From Candidatus Kouleothrix ribensis (GTDB lineage: Bacteria > Chloroflexota > Chloroflexia > Chloroflexales > Roseiflexaceae), in assembly GCA_016722075.1 (NCBI GenBank), contig JADKGW010000001.1, positions 2,604,001-2,668,000 on the forward strand: 64,000 bases of DNA, given 5' to 3'. A program made the translations under genes and the position numbers. The notes under the pieces are model-generated. The model had not been told where the DNA came from. It was given only the letters and a program-made list of their open reading frames with translations, and did no database searches. The stretch's first letter is position 1. Every line of letters begins with the position of its first letter. This document shows positions 34,381-43,321 of this stretch, piece by piece.

Positions 34381-35544
34381 ATGCATATCAATAGCATATC
34401 CGCATACATTCGGATATCGTTTACTCCGCGCTCTTGCACAGTACTGCGTCTAGGAGTGCTGCTCGTGCTACTGGTTGCCTGGGCTAGCTGGTTTTGGCTC
34501 AGCCAACCCCAGGCCAGTTGGCCAGTCGCATACGCCTACCCAATGCGCTTAAGCCCCAATGGCCAGCTCATCGCACTCCCGTCTCGCGCGCAATCTGCTG
34601 TGCCAGACGCGCCAGCTGATACCATTGAACTACGCAGTTGGGCAACCGCTACGACCGTTCGAACCTTTGCCACACCGAATGTGCTGAACATCGCCTGGAG
34701 TGCGAACGGGCAGCTACTCGCAGCCACCAGTAGCACTGCACAACTGTGGCTTTGGGACATCGATGATACAGTGCCGAAAGTCGTAACTGAGGGAGGAAAT
34801 TGGCTGTCGTTTAGCCCTGATCAGCAATTGCTCGCAATTGGCCGCGATCAGGGTGTCATTCAGGTGCGCAGTGCCCATGACGGTAAGCTGCTTCGAACGT
34901 TCCAAGAAGCGCGAACGGTTCGTTCATTAGCCTTCAGCCCTAATGGCACAATACTCGTTTCGGACGGTAGCGATGTAATCTTCTGGCGGGTGCGCGACGG
35001 CGGTATTATACGCCGCCTGGGTGAGATCAATCCTACCGCGCTGGCGTTTAGCCCCGACGGCGTGTGGCTGGCGGTCGGTATCTATGCGGCTAATGGCGGC
35101 GAGGTGCATCTCTGGCGTGTTGATTCGACCGCTACCCAACCCGAACAGATCTACACCTCGCGCGATACGATTTCAGCGCTGGCATTCAGCCACGATGGGC
35201 AACTGCTCGCCGCCGCCGGCGGCACGCCTGGGAGCGGCTCGTTCCTCAAGCTGTTTCCCGATTGGCCGCGCCATAACCCGATCACGATCTGGCGCGTACG
35301 CGACGGCGCCCGCGTGCAGACGCTGGCCGGGCACCTGCACGGCACCAGCCCGCTGCAGTTTACCCCCGACGATCGACAGCTCGTCTCGGGCGGCGGCGAC
35401 CATACCATCCGCGTCTGGCGAGTGCTGCCGATCGACCCGCTGCTGGTGTGGGGCTGGCGGCTGGCGCTGGCATTGGCATTGGGGCTGCTGGCCTGGCGCT
35501 GGCTACGCAACTACTGGCGGCGGCACAGGGCACCGGCGGTGTAA
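34381..35544 (+). CDS. Membrane-anchored WD40-repeat protein
   Basis: The 387-residue protein has an N-terminal membrane helix (about 21-40), then about six to seven WD40-type blades with repeated cores such as LAFSPNGTILVSDGSDVIFW, LAFSPDGVWLAVGIY and LQFTPDDRQLVSGGG, and a second helix near the C terminus (LLVWGWRLALALALGLLAW). Such propellers serve as protein-interaction platforms. The second ATG (34381) is chosen because GGAG lies 7 bases before it but only one base before the upstream ATG at 34375. The 5' half is AT-richer than the 3' half. Confidence 0.75.
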   Translation: MHINSISAYIRISFTPRSCTVLRLGVLLVLLVAWASWFWLSQPQASWPVAYAYPMRLSPNGQLIALPSRAQSAVPDAPADTIELRSWATATTVRTFATPNVLNIAWSANGQLLAATSSTAQLWLWDIDDTVPKVVTEGGNWLSFSPDQQLLAIGRDQGVIQVRSAHDGKLLRTFQEARTVRSLAFSPNGTILVSDGSDVIFWRVRDGGIIRRLGEINPTALAFSPDGVWLAVGIYAANGGEVHLWRVDSTATQPEQIYTSRDTISALAFSHDGQLLAAAGGTPGSGSFLKLFPDWPRHNPITIWRVRDGARVQTLAGHLHGTSPLQFTPDDRQLVSGGGDHTIRVWRVLPIDPLLVWGWRLALALALGLLAWRWLRNYWRRHRAPAV

Positions 35545-35598
35545 CCCAGGCACGACTGTGGCGGCTACCACTGCGCTGCGGCAAGGTTGAGCACACCT

Positions 35599-36594
35599 AT
35601 GCAACCGAATCGGCCCCTTCCGCTTGCTGGCACCGGCGATCTGCTCGACGCGGCGTTGCGCCTGTACCGGGCACATTTCGTGCGCTGGCTGGCTATCGCG
35701 GCGCTGCCGGCGCTAGCCTACGCCGCACTGTGGTATACTGCCGCGCTGCTGGTACACGCCGATCCACCCATCGGCGATGTGGCGATCTGGCTGCGCGTGC
35801 CGATCCTCCGCGCCGCGAACCAGCTGCACGATATTGCCACTTTTACCTCGCTGCCACAGCTTGCATTTCCCTCGTGGCTGGGGCTGCTCGACCTGGCCGT
35901 GCTCCAACCGTTAGCTGCCGGCGCGCTGATCGCCGCGATCGATGCCGCTGCGCGCACCGGCCAGCCGCTCAGCATCGGCGCGGCCTACCGCGCCAGCCTG
36001 CCGCGCGCCGGCAGCCTGGTCAATGCGGCACTGCCGCTACTGGCCATCCGCGCCGTGCTGATCATCCTGTTTGGGGTGGCAGGCGTTGGCGCGCTGCTGC
36101 TTGCCTCGGCGCTCTACGACGGCGCCGATAGCTGGATCGTGGCGCTGGTGGCCGCACTCGGTATCGGGCTGCCGGTGCTCCTATGCGGCCTGACGCTGCG
36201 GCTGTACGCGCGGCTGGTGCTGGCGCCTACCATCATCATGGCCGAGCAGACTAATCCGCTGGCCGCTTATGCCCGCAGCCGCGCACTCACCCGGCGCAAG
36301 CGACTGGCGGTGCTCGCCGCGATTGTGCCGATCGGGCTGCTGGCGCAGGCCATCATTGATCTGCCGATCTACCTACTGTACCATGTGCCAGGTGCGCTGC
36401 GCACGACTGCCTGGCCGTGGTGGATGCGCTTGTCTAGCCTGGCAACCCCCGCATCGCCATTGCTCGATGCCGGCCTGGTGCTGGCGTATGGCCTGACGCT
36501 GATAGTGACATTGTCGCTGAAGAGCTGTGTAGGCTACATGCTGTACCAGGCGCTGTGCGGCACCGCAGCTGACGACGCCCAGGATAGTGATTGA
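35599..36594 (+). CDS. Polytopic membrane protein of unknown function
   Basis: The 331-residue protein has about six hydrophobic segments and begins RPLPLAGTGDLLDAALRLYR, the pattern of DUF7847/GlpQ-membrane-domain-like proteins, which often precede it in gene neighbourhoods rich in membrane-anchored enzymes. No catalytic motif is seen. The start is ambiguous: ATG 35599 or the TTG at 35587. It follows the WD40 gene by 54 bases in the same direction. Confidence 0.6.
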   Translation: MQPNRPLPLAGTGDLLDAALRLYRAHFVRWLAIAALPALAYAALWYTAALLVHADPPIGDVAIWLRVPILRAANQLHDIATFTSLPQLAFPSWLGLLDLAVLQPLAAGALIAAIDAAARTGQPLSIGAAYRASLPRAGSLVNAALPLLAIRAVLIILFGVAGVGALLLASALYDGADSWIVALVAALGIGLPVLLCGLTLRLYARLVLAPTIIMAEQTNPLAAYARSRALTRRKRLAVLAAIVPIGLLAQAIIDLPIYLLYHVPGALRTTAWPWWMRLSSLATPASPLLDAGLVLAYGLTLIVTLSLKSCVGYMLYQALCGTAADDAQDSD

Positions 36595-36718
36595 GGGTCG
36601 CGGAATCTCGCAACGATCCCGTGTGCGTTCGTCCGTCGTAGGTAGTTGACCACATACCACGGTAATAGCCGCCGACATATAGCATCGTGGTGTCGACTCT
36701 ACAGCAAGGAGTAGCTCA

Positions 36719-37210
36719 ATGCATTGCCCTATGTGTGATGCGCTCATCCCCAACGATGCCCAATTCTGCATCATCTGCGGGGCCGCGATTACTGCGGCCG
36801 AGACTGGCCCGACCCAGCACTTACGTGCAACGCAGCCGCTCGCACTGGATCCGGCCAACATCACCTCCGCGTTCACGTTACCAGGATTTCGCCTGGTTCG
36901 ATCGCTCGGGATCGTCCGCGGTCTCACTGTCCGATCGGCCAGCTTCAAAGGGCAAATTGCTGCCGCGTTTCAATCGCTGGCCGGCGGCACGATTCGGACG
37001 ATGACCACGGTCTGCGAACATGCCCGTACCGAAGCGTATCTCATGGCGGTCGAGCATGCGGCCCAATTAGGCGCGAATGCGATTGTGGGGTTTGGCTACG
37101 ATACAACGGAAATTGCCCAGGGCATGACCGAAGTGCTGGCGTATGGCACGGCGGTTATTGTAGAGGTTGATGATCCGAGCGCCGCGCCGACGAATCTGCG
37201 GCGCGGTTAG
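36719..37210 (+). CDS. Zinc ribbon plus YbjQ-like (UPF0145) domain protein
   Basis: The 163-residue protein starts with a four-Cys zinc ribbon (MHCPMCDALIPNDAQFCIIC) and continues with a YbjQ/UPF0145 domain: VRSLGIVRGLTVRSASF, ARTEAYLMAVEHAAQLGANA and IVGFGYDTTEI. YbjQ-type domains form ring oligomers; a metal-binding role has been proposed. AAGGAG lies 7 bases before the ATG. The gene is free-standing. Confidence 0.8.
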   Translation: MHCPMCDALIPNDAQFCIICGAAITAAETGPTQHLRATQPLALDPANITSAFTLPGFRLVRSLGIVRGLTVRSASFKGQIAAAFQSLAGGTIRTMTTVCEHARTEAYLMAVEHAAQLGANAIVGFGYDTTEIAQGMTEVLAYGTAVIVEVDDPSAAPTNLRRG

Positions 37211-37276
37211 CTTTTATTGGTGCGCTGATCGGCTTGATCTGTAGCACGCATCGAGCGCACGCCAAAACCGCGCCAC

Positions 37277-37945
37277 TCAGCCAGCCTCTGAGCGCCGATC
37301 GGCCGACTCGGGCGGCGCCTCAAGCAGGGCAGCCGCCTGCGCGGCCTGCGCAGGGGTGTTGACGTTGACAAACGAGCGCCCGGCCGGGTCGTAGCGCTGC
37401 AGCACGGCGGGTTCGAGGTAGGCCACGCGCACCTGCGGAAAAAACGCAGCGATCTGGCGCTGGCCGCGCTCGAGCGCGGCGCGCATAGGCTCCAGGCAGC
37501 CCGTGCCATAGATCGCGTGCAGGGTCTCGAGCCCAAGCGCGTTGCGAGTGCTGCCCGGCTCGGCCGAGCGCGGCACCAGCACATCGTAGTCGCGCGGGTG
37601 GGCCAGCATAGCGCCCAGCAGCTCGGCGCTGAGAAACGGCATATCGCAGGCCACCGCCAGCGCGTGCTGGTGCCGCACAGCAGCCAGGCCGCTGTAGATC
37701 CCGCCAAGCGCACCACCGTCGGCGAACACATCCGGCACCAGCCGGCCCGGCAGCCCTGGCCAGGCCTCGGGGTCGTTCAGCACCACCACCAGGTCATCGC
37801 ACAGCCACGCCAGCAGCGCGAGCGTGTGCTCGAGCAGCGTCGGCCCGGCGGCGCCCCACAGCCGCAGCCGGCGCTTGTCGTTGCCCAGCCGGCGGCTCTG
37901 CCCACCCGCCAGCACAATCGCGCTGGCCGAAGAATACTGCGCCAT
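37277..37945 (-). CDS. mobA: Molybdenum cofactor guanylyltransferase
   Basis: MobA joins GMP to molybdopterin. The 222-residue protein has the nucleotide motif AIVLAGGQSRRLGNDKRRL, DVFADGGALGGIYSGLAA, and the metal-binding ALAVACDMPFLSAELL. Length fits. No other cofactor gene is adjacent, so assignment rests on the motif set; a MobA-like nucleotidyltransferase of other function is possible. The molybdoenzyme at 4.2 kb is a plausible user, though enzymes of the sulfite oxidase family commonly carry cofactor without GMP. Confidence 0.8.
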   Translation of the reverse strand: MAQYSSASAIVLAGGQSRRLGNDKRRLRLWGAAGPTLLEHTLALLAWLCDDLVVVLNDPEAWPGLPGRLVPDVFADGGALGGIYSGLAAVRHQHALAVACDMPFLSAELLGAMLAHPRDYDVLVPRSAEPGSTRNALGLETLHAIYGTGCLEPMRAALERGQRQIAAFFPQVRVAYLEPAVLQRYDPAGRSFVNVNTPAQAAQAAALLEAPPESADRRSEAG

Positions 37946-38085
37946 TGGTCGCCCTTTCTACGCAGGCTATTGCTGCTGCGTTACACGCGTGCTCGTTTGC
38001 GGTTTTGCTCATCATTCCTTCATCCGCACCAACCTGCCCGCCCCCCTACGCATATGCTATGATACTGGTTACGCTTCTAGGGCTA

Positions 38086-38240
38086 GGGTAGAAGGGTAGA
38101 AGGGTAGAAGGGTAGAAGGTTGGAAGGTTAACCCGCAAACCTGCAACTCGAGCCAACCTGCAACTCGAGCCAACCTGCAACTCGAGCCAACCTGCAACCT
38201 GCAACTCGAGCCAACCCGCAAACCTGCAACCGGAGACAGC
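38086..38240 (+). repeat. Two-part tandem repeat: (GGGTAGAA)n then (AACCTGCAACTCGAGCC)n
   Basis: About five 8-bp units (GGGTAGAA drifting to GGTTGGAA) are followed by four to five units of a 17-bp word AACCTGCAACTCGAGCC. The array fills the region between divergent mobA and the FixH-like gene and ends 3 bases before that gene's ATG, so its last copies form the gene's ribosome region. The same two words in the same order occur at 58.3-58.6 kb in the opposite orientation. Confidence 0.8.
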
Positions 38241-38242
38241 AC

Positions 38243-39634
38243 ATGGCCCATACGGTTGCCCGGTATATATTGGCGGCACTCATCGCGCTGCTCGCGCTCC
38301 TTGCGCCGGCCCTGGCGCTGGCCCATGGCGGCCACACCGGGCCGTCGCAAACATTCACCCAGGAGCTTGGCGCGTACGAGGTCGCAATCACGGTTGAGGT
38401 GCCGCCGGGCGCGCCCGCTCCGCTCTACCTGAACATCGCGCCGCAAGACGACATGGCCGGCACGACCATGCGGTTTCGTGCGGCGCCGCGCGGCCAATCG
38501 TTCGACGGCGCGCCCGAGGCCCAGCTCCAGGGCATGGCCGGCCCGCAGGGGATCTACTACACCGAGCTGGCGGTCGACCGGCTGGGCGACTGGGAGATCG
38601 AGGCACGTGTCGATGGCCCGCGCGGCGGCGGCGTGGCGCGCATCCCGTTCTCGATCACGGTCGCGCCGCTGCCGGCCGGCTCGATCGGGCTGTTCGTGGC
38701 GCTGGGCGGCCTGGTGCTGACCATGCTCGCCAGCATGGGCCTGTCGGCGCTCGGCCGGCGCGGCGCGCACCGGCTGCCTGGCTGGCTCAGCTGGGCGGTG
38801 GGCCAGGCTATGTTCGCCTGCCTGATCGCGGCGGCGATCTTCGGCGCCCAGCAGCTCATCCCCATGATCCAGGGCGCGCAGGCCACTGCGGATCCAGCCA
38901 CGCTGCCGGCCGGCCGGCCACACGCCAACCTGGCCCTGCACACCACCCCGGCGCTACCGCAGGCCGGCCAGCCGATCACGCTGACGCTCGACCTGAGCGA
39001 CGGCTCGACCGGCCTGCCGATCGAAGACCTGGTCACCCACCACGATGCGCTGCTACACCTGATTGTGATCAGCCAGGACGGCGGCTTCTACCACCATACC
39101 CATCCGCCGCGCAGCGCGCCCGGCCGCTACACGATCGCGATCACGCCCGACCGGGCCGGGCGCTACACGGCCTACGCCGAGATCGAGCGGCGCGATAGCG
39201 GCACCCAGGTGATCACGCGCGACTTCGTGGTGGGCGGGGCGGCCGCCAGTGCGCCACAATTCCAGGGCGCCGGCCCGCGTACAATCGGCGATCTCCAGGT
39301 CGATGTCGAGCTGTCGAGCGCTGCGCCAGCCGCCGGCAAGCAGGTCACCTTCACATTCAGCTTCAGCCGCAACGGCAAGCCGGTTGACGACATGCAGCCC
39401 TGGCTGGGCATGGGCGGCCATCTGATCGCGCGCAGCGACGACGGCGCGCTGTTCGCGCATGTACACGCGCTCGGCCCGATGGCGCCGGCCGGGCTGCTGG
39501 CCACCGGCTACAACTACGGGCCTGATCTGCGCTTCGTCTATACTTTCCCCGAGCCGGGCCATTACCAGATCTGGGGCCAGTTCCGGCATAATGGCCAGGT
39601 CATTACCGTGCCACTGGCGATCGATGTAACCTGA
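38243..39634 (+). CDS. Exported FixH/YtkA-like membrane protein
   Basis: The 463-residue protein has an N-terminal signal segment ending ALALAHGGHTG, an extracytoplasmic beta-rich domain (about 35-145), two membrane helices (about 152-175 and 190-215), and two further beta domains. These contain His-rich turns, GGFYHHTHPP and ALFAHVHALGP, that could bind copper. The arrangement recalls FixH/YtkA-type proteins and other copper-handling membrane proteins. A small YtkA-like lipoprotein follows 42 bases later. No cytochrome oxidase genes are nearby, so a role in copper delivery or resistance is inference. Confidence 0.6.
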   Translation: MAHTVARYILAALIALLALLAPALALAHGGHTGPSQTFTQELGAYEVAITVEVPPGAPAPLYLNIAPQDDMAGTTMRFRAAPRGQSFDGAPEAQLQGMAGPQGIYYTELAVDRLGDWEIEARVDGPRGGGVARIPFSITVAPLPAGSIGLFVALGGLVLTMLASMGLSALGRRGAHRLPGWLSWAVGQAMFACLIAAAIFGAQQLIPMIQGAQATADPATLPAGRPHANLALHTTPALPQAGQPITLTLDLSDGSTGLPIEDLVTHHDALLHLIVISQDGGFYHHTHPPRSAPGRYTIAITPDRAGRYTAYAEIERRDSGTQVITRDFVVGGAAASAPQFQGAGPRTIGDLQVDVELSSAAPAAGKQVTFTFSFSRNGKPVDDMQPWLGMGGHLIARSDDGALFAHVHALGPMAPAGLLATGYNYGPDLRFVYTFPEPGHYQIWGQFRHNGQVITVPLAIDVT

Positions 39635-39676
39635 ACCGACTGGAGCGATAGCAACCTGCAACGATAGAGGAGTCGC

Positions 39677-40072
39677 ATGCGACGGCTGATGTTTTTGATA
39701 ACGGGCCTACTGCTGATGGGCGTACTTCTGGCGGCATGTGGCGGCAGCGGCATCACGCAAACGGCCGAGACCGACAGCTACACGGTGCAGCTCGCGCTCG
39801 ACGACACGCGCTTCGGCGAGCGCACCGCCACAATCACCGTGAGCGCCAGATCGGGCGGCCCGGCGCAGGTCGACCAGGTGGTGATCGCGCCGCTGATGGA
39901 GTCGATGGGTATGGTTACGCCCGAGCAGGCCGCCCAGGCGCTCGGCGACGGCCGCTACCAGGCCAAGGGTGAATTCTTCACGATGCTCGGCGAGTGGGAG
40001 GTGGACGTGCGCATCTCGCGCGGCGGCAGCGACGAGGTCGCGCGCTTCAAGGTGCCAGTGACCACCGAGTAG
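39677..40072 (+). CDS. YtkA/FixH-like lipoprotein
   Basis: The 131-residue protein has a lipoprotein signal (LLLMGVLLAAC, lipobox Cys about residue 21) and a single beta-sandwich domain (YTVQLALDDTRFGERTATIT, then GEFFTMLGEWEVDVRISRGG) like the YtkA/FixH C-terminal domain. GAGGAG lies 4 bases before the ATG. Co-transcription with the larger FixH-like gene is likely, and both probably act outside the membrane. Confidence 0.7.
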   Translation: MRRLMFLITGLLLMGVLLAACGGSGITQTAETDSYTVQLALDDTRFGERTATITVSARSGGPAQVDQVVIAPLMESMGMVTPEQAAQALGDGRYQAKGEFFTMLGEWEVDVRISRGGSDEVARFKVPVTTE

Positions 40073-40115
40073 CCGCAGGCGCATGTGGTTTCATCCGGCC
40101 CAGCGGCGGCTTGAG

Positions 40116-40988
40116 CTACGTGCGCTGCCGCAGCGCCTCGATCACCGCCGCGAAGTCGTCGTCGTCGTAGCCAAGGTTGCGGGCCAGCCGATACAGCTCA
40201 CGCGCGGCCGCGACGGTCGGCATCGGCACGCCATACTCATCGGCGGCGCGCAGGGCGTAGGTGGCGTCTTTGTGCATCCAGCGCAGCGCGAAGTTGGTGT
40301 CGGCATAGCTGTGCGCAGCCATGAGGCCGATCTTACCCTTGACGATCGGGCTGCCCGGTGCGCCAGTGCTGATCAGCGCCACCACCTGCGCTAGATCGAG
40401 CCCGGCGCGCTCGGCCAGGGCCATCCCCTCGGCCAGCGCGGCCGTTTGCACCGCGCCCATCAGGTTATTGATCAGCTTCATCGTCGCGCCGGCGCCGGTG
40501 GCGCCAAAGTGGATGATCTGCTGGCTGATCGCCGCCAGCGCCGGGCGGGCGCGCTCGATCACAGCCGCATCGCCGCCGACCAGCAGCCGCAGCGCGCCGG
40601 CCTCGGCCGCGTCTTTACTCCCCGTCACCGGTGCATCGAGGAATGCCAGCCCACGCGCCGCCGCCAGCCCGGCCAGCTCGCGCACCCACTCGAGCGAGAG
40701 CGTGCTGCACTCGACCAGCACTGCGCCGGCTTGGGCGCCGGCCAGCGCGCCGTGCTCGCCCAGCCACACCGCGCGTGAAGCCGTGTCGTCGCCAACCATG
40801 GCAATAATAATCGCAGCGTCGTGGGCCGCCTCGCGCGGCGTTGGGGCCAGGCGGGCGCCTTGCGCGGCCAGCGGCGCGGCCTTGGCAGCGGTGCGGTTGT
40901 ACACCGCCAGGGGCAAGCCGGCCTTGAGGATGTTCTGAGCCATGCCGTGGCCCATAACCCCAAGGCCAAGCAGTGCGATTGATTGCAT
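40116..40988 (-). CDS. Beta-hydroxyacid dehydrogenase (3-hydroxyisobutyrate dehydrogenase family)
   Basis: The 290-residue enzyme has the N-terminal Rossmann motif IALLGLGVMGHGMAQNI, the substrate loop FLDAPVTGSKDAAEAGALRL, and the catalytic lysine helix GAGATMKLINNLMGA. Family members oxidise 3-hydroxyisobutyrate or reduce tartronate/succinate semialdehydes with NAD(P)+; the exact substrate is not readable. It lies 4 bases downstream of aspS in the same direction. Confidence 0.87.
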   Translation of the reverse strand: MQSIALLGLGVMGHGMAQNILKAGLPLAVYNRTAAKAAPLAAQGARLAPTPREAAHDAAIIIAMVGDDTASRAVWLGEHGALAGAQAGAVLVECSTLSLEWVRELAGLAAARGLAFLDAPVTGSKDAAEAGALRLLVGGDAAVIERARPALAAISQQIIHFGATGAGATMKLINNLMGAVQTAALAEGMALAERAGLDLAQVVALISTGAPGSPIVKGKIGLMAAHSYADTNFALRWMHKDATYALRAADEYGVPMPTVAAARELYRLARNLGYDDDDFAAVIEALRQRT

Positions 40989-40992
40989 GGTT

Positions 40993-42834
40993 CTACCGAT
41001 CCTTGGGCACGATCTCGCGCGGATCGTGCGTGGGCGGCTTGTCGGCGGTAGCGGCCACCGCCTCGGCGCGCAGGCGGATGTGCAGATCCTTGAGCTGGCG
41101 CTGATCGACCGGCGAGGGCGCGCTGGTCATCAGGTCGATCGCCTGCTGCGTTTTCGGGAAGGCCATCACCTCGCGGATCGTCACCTCGTCGGCCAGCAGC
41201 ATGGCCAGCCGGTCGATGCCGGGCGCGATGCCACCATGCGGCGGCGCGCCATACTCAAAGGCCTCGAGCATATGCCCAAACTGCGACTGAGCCGTCTCGC
41301 GGCTGATGCCGAGCAGGTCGAACAGCTTCTGCTGTACGTCGCGCTGGTGGATGCGGATCGAGCCGCCGCCGGCCTCGTAGCCGTTCAAGATCACGTCGTA
41401 GGCTTTGGCGCGCACCTTGCCGGGGTCGCTATCCATCAGCGGCAGGTCGTCGTCGTTAGGCGCGGTGAACGGGTGGTGTACTGCATCCCAGCGCTGCTCC
41501 TCGTCGTTCCACTCAACCAGCGGGAAATCGAGCACCCACGCAAACGCCAGCACGTCCGGGTCGGCCAGCCCCAGCCGCGCGCCAAACTCGCGGCGCAGCT
41601 TATCGAGTGCAGCTGCGACCACCTGCGGCCGATCGGCCACGATCAGCAGCAGATCGTCGAGCTGGCCGCCCATGCGCTCGACGATCGCGCCCAGCTCGCC
41701 GGGCGTGACCTGCTTGCCAAAGCTCGAGCGGATCTGCTCGGGCGCGCGGCCCTGCTGCAACGAGGCCCACAGCAGGCCCTTGGCGCCGGCCTGGCGGGCG
41801 ATATCGGCCAGCTCGTCGAGCTGCTTGCGCGAGTAGCCGCCAACGCCCGGCACGCGAATGCCCTTGATATGGCCACCGCTATCGAGCGTGCTGCGGAACA
41901 GTGCGAACTGGCTGGGCGCCAGCAGATCGCCGAGGTCGTTCAGCTCGAGGCCATAGCGCAGGTCGGGCTTATCCGAGCCATAGCGCGCCATCGCCTCGGC
42001 GTAAGTCAGGCGCGGGAACGGCACCACCACGCGCTTATGCGGCGTGACTTCGTTGACCAGCTCGATGAACAGGCGCTCGATCAGCTTGAGCACATCTTCC
42101 TGGTCGACAAAGCTCAGCTCCATGTCGAGCTGGGTGAACTCGGGCTGGCGATCGGCGCGCAGGTCCTCATCGCGGAAGCAGCGCGCGATCTGGAAGTAGC
42201 GGTCGTAGCCCGCAACCATCAGCAGCTGTTTGAGCTGCTGCGGGCTCTGCGGCAAGGCGTAGAACTCGCCGGGGTGGACGCGGCTAGGCACCAGGTAATC
42301 GCGCGCGCCCTCGGGCGTCGACTTGATCAGGATCGGCGTCTCAATCTCGAGGAAGCCCTCGCGGTCGAGGAAATCGCGAATGAACTTGATCATACGATGG
42401 CGCAGGATCAGGTTCTTCTGCATACGCTCGCGGCGCAGGTCGAGGTAGCGGTATTTCAGCCGCAGCATCTCGTCTTCGCCGCCCTCTTTGCTAATATACA
42501 GCGGCGGCGTCTTGGACGCGTTGAGAATATTGGCCACGCCTGCACGCACCTCGATCGCGCCGGTCGGCAGGTCGGGGTTGATCGCCTCATCGGGGCGCCT
42601 GCCGGCCAGGCCGCGCACCTGCAGTACGAACTCCGAGCGCGCCTGGCTGGCGACCGCGTGGGCCTCGGGGGCTGTGGCCGAGTCGAACACCACCTGAGTC
42701 AGCCCATAGCGGTCGCGCAGGTCGAGAAAGATCAGCGGGCCGTGGTCACGGCGGCGATGCACCCAGCCGGCCAACAGCACTTCCTGGCCAGCATGCTCGG
42801 GCCGCAGCTCACCGCACGTGTGCGTGCGAAACAT
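40993..42834 (-). CDS. aspS: Aspartyl-tRNA synthetase
   Basis: The 613-residue bacterial-type enzyme has the N-terminal anticodon-binding OB fold (GWVHRRRDHGPLIFLDLRDR), motif 2 (QIARCFRDEDLRADRQPEFT), the GAD insertion (about 300-420) and motif 3 (GGIAPGIDRLAMLLADE), ending FPKTQQAIDLMTSAPSPVDQ. It charges tRNA-Asp. The start is set by GAGGAG 8 bases upstream of ATG 42834; a TTG six codons earlier lacks a ribosome site. An extended -10 promoter sits at 42946-42951. Confidence 0.95.
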   Translation of the reverse strand: MFRTHTCGELRPEHAGQEVLLAGWVHRRRDHGPLIFLDLRDRYGLTQVVFDSATAPEAHAVASQARSEFVLQVRGLAGRRPDEAINPDLPTGAIEVRAGVANILNASKTPPLYISKEGGEDEMLRLKYRYLDLRRERMQKNLILRHRMIKFIRDFLDREGFLEIETPILIKSTPEGARDYLVPSRVHPGEFYALPQSPQQLKQLLMVAGYDRYFQIARCFRDEDLRADRQPEFTQLDMELSFVDQEDVLKLIERLFIELVNEVTPHKRVVVPFPRLTYAEAMARYGSDKPDLRYGLELNDLGDLLAPSQFALFRSTLDSGGHIKGIRVPGVGGYSRKQLDELADIARQAGAKGLLWASLQQGRAPEQIRSSFGKQVTPGELGAIVERMGGQLDDLLLIVADRPQVVAAALDKLRREFGARLGLADPDVLAFAWVLDFPLVEWNDEEQRWDAVHHPFTAPNDDDLPLMDSDPGKVRAKAYDVILNGYEAGGGSIRIHQRDVQQKLFDLLGISRETAQSQFGHMLEAFEYGAPPHGGIAPGIDRLAMLLADEVTIREVMAFPKTQQAIDLMTSAPSPVDQRQLKDLHIRLRAEAVAATADKPPTHDPREIVPKDR

Positions 42835-42945
42835 GGACAGCTCCTCTTGCAACGAGAATCGGCGAACAACGAGCGACGAACGGGGGGCGCGGCCTGTGGC
42901 ATACGCCCGGCTCGTTCGTCGCTGAGTATTGCTTGAATCGGGCGC

Positions 42946-42954
42946 ATTATACCA
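42946..42954 (-). promoter_or_regulatory. Extended -10 promoter for aspS
   Basis: On the minus strand the sequence reads TGGTATAAT, an extended -10 element (TGN plus TATAAT at 42951-42946) with no good -35 box. It lies about 112 bases upstream of the aspS ATG and back to back with the plus-strand promoter at 42997. Confidence 0.45.
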
Positions 42955-42996
42955 TAGACAGGCCGTGCAAGCGCCCGGTTATGCTGACTTTCGAAC

Positions 42997-43025
42997 TTGA
43001 AGCGCCGGTAGTGCAATGCTATAAT
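42997..43025 (+). promoter_or_regulatory. Promoter of the GAF histidine kinase gene
   Basis: TTGAAG (42997-43002), a 17-base spacer and TATAAT (43020-43025). A transcript from here has a leader of about 290 bases that contains nested-hairpin element copy D. Confidence 0.6.
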
Positions 43026-43084
43026 CTCTGGGTAATCCTCACCCCGACAGGATGGATGCGGTAGCACACCTTGCGCGCTCGTTC

Positions 43085-43172
43085 GCCTGCGGCAGCATGT
43101 CTATGCTCCAATCGGAGCAGGCTAATCGAAACATACCGCGTTGCTGCAGGCAAACACGCCGGCTGCGTAACT
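43085..43172 (+). repeat. Nested-hairpin element, copy D (short inner hairpin)
   Basis: Left outer word GCCTGCGGCAGCA, an inner hairpin TGCTCC-AATC-GGAGCA (43104-43119), then TAATCGAAACATACCGCG, TTGCTGCAGGC and ACGCCGGCTGCGTAA, matching in order the right half of copies A and B. The outer arms GCCTGCGGCAGCA and TTGCTGCAGGC pair over most of their length. The inner stem is 6 bp instead of 19. It lies in the leader of the kinase gene at 43322. Confidence 0.65.
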
Positions 43173-43321
43173 CCTATCGCTATGATATGTGCGGTTCGCA
43201 AGAATCATGTGTAAGGTATGGGGCAAACCTGCGATTTCTTGGGGCAATTCAGGCCGGTTTGGCGGGCCGCGCCCGAACCCCGAATGATCACGTGCGCTTG
43301 CACCATGCCGTAAGGTCATTG

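Noticed and set aside
42835..43084. Extra small genes between aspS and the kinase
   Set aside because: Only promoters and repeat sequence are visible.
43052..43321. N-terminal extension of the GAF kinase
   Set aside because: It would run through nested-hairpin copy D and lacks coding character; ATG 43322 starts just before the first membrane helix region.
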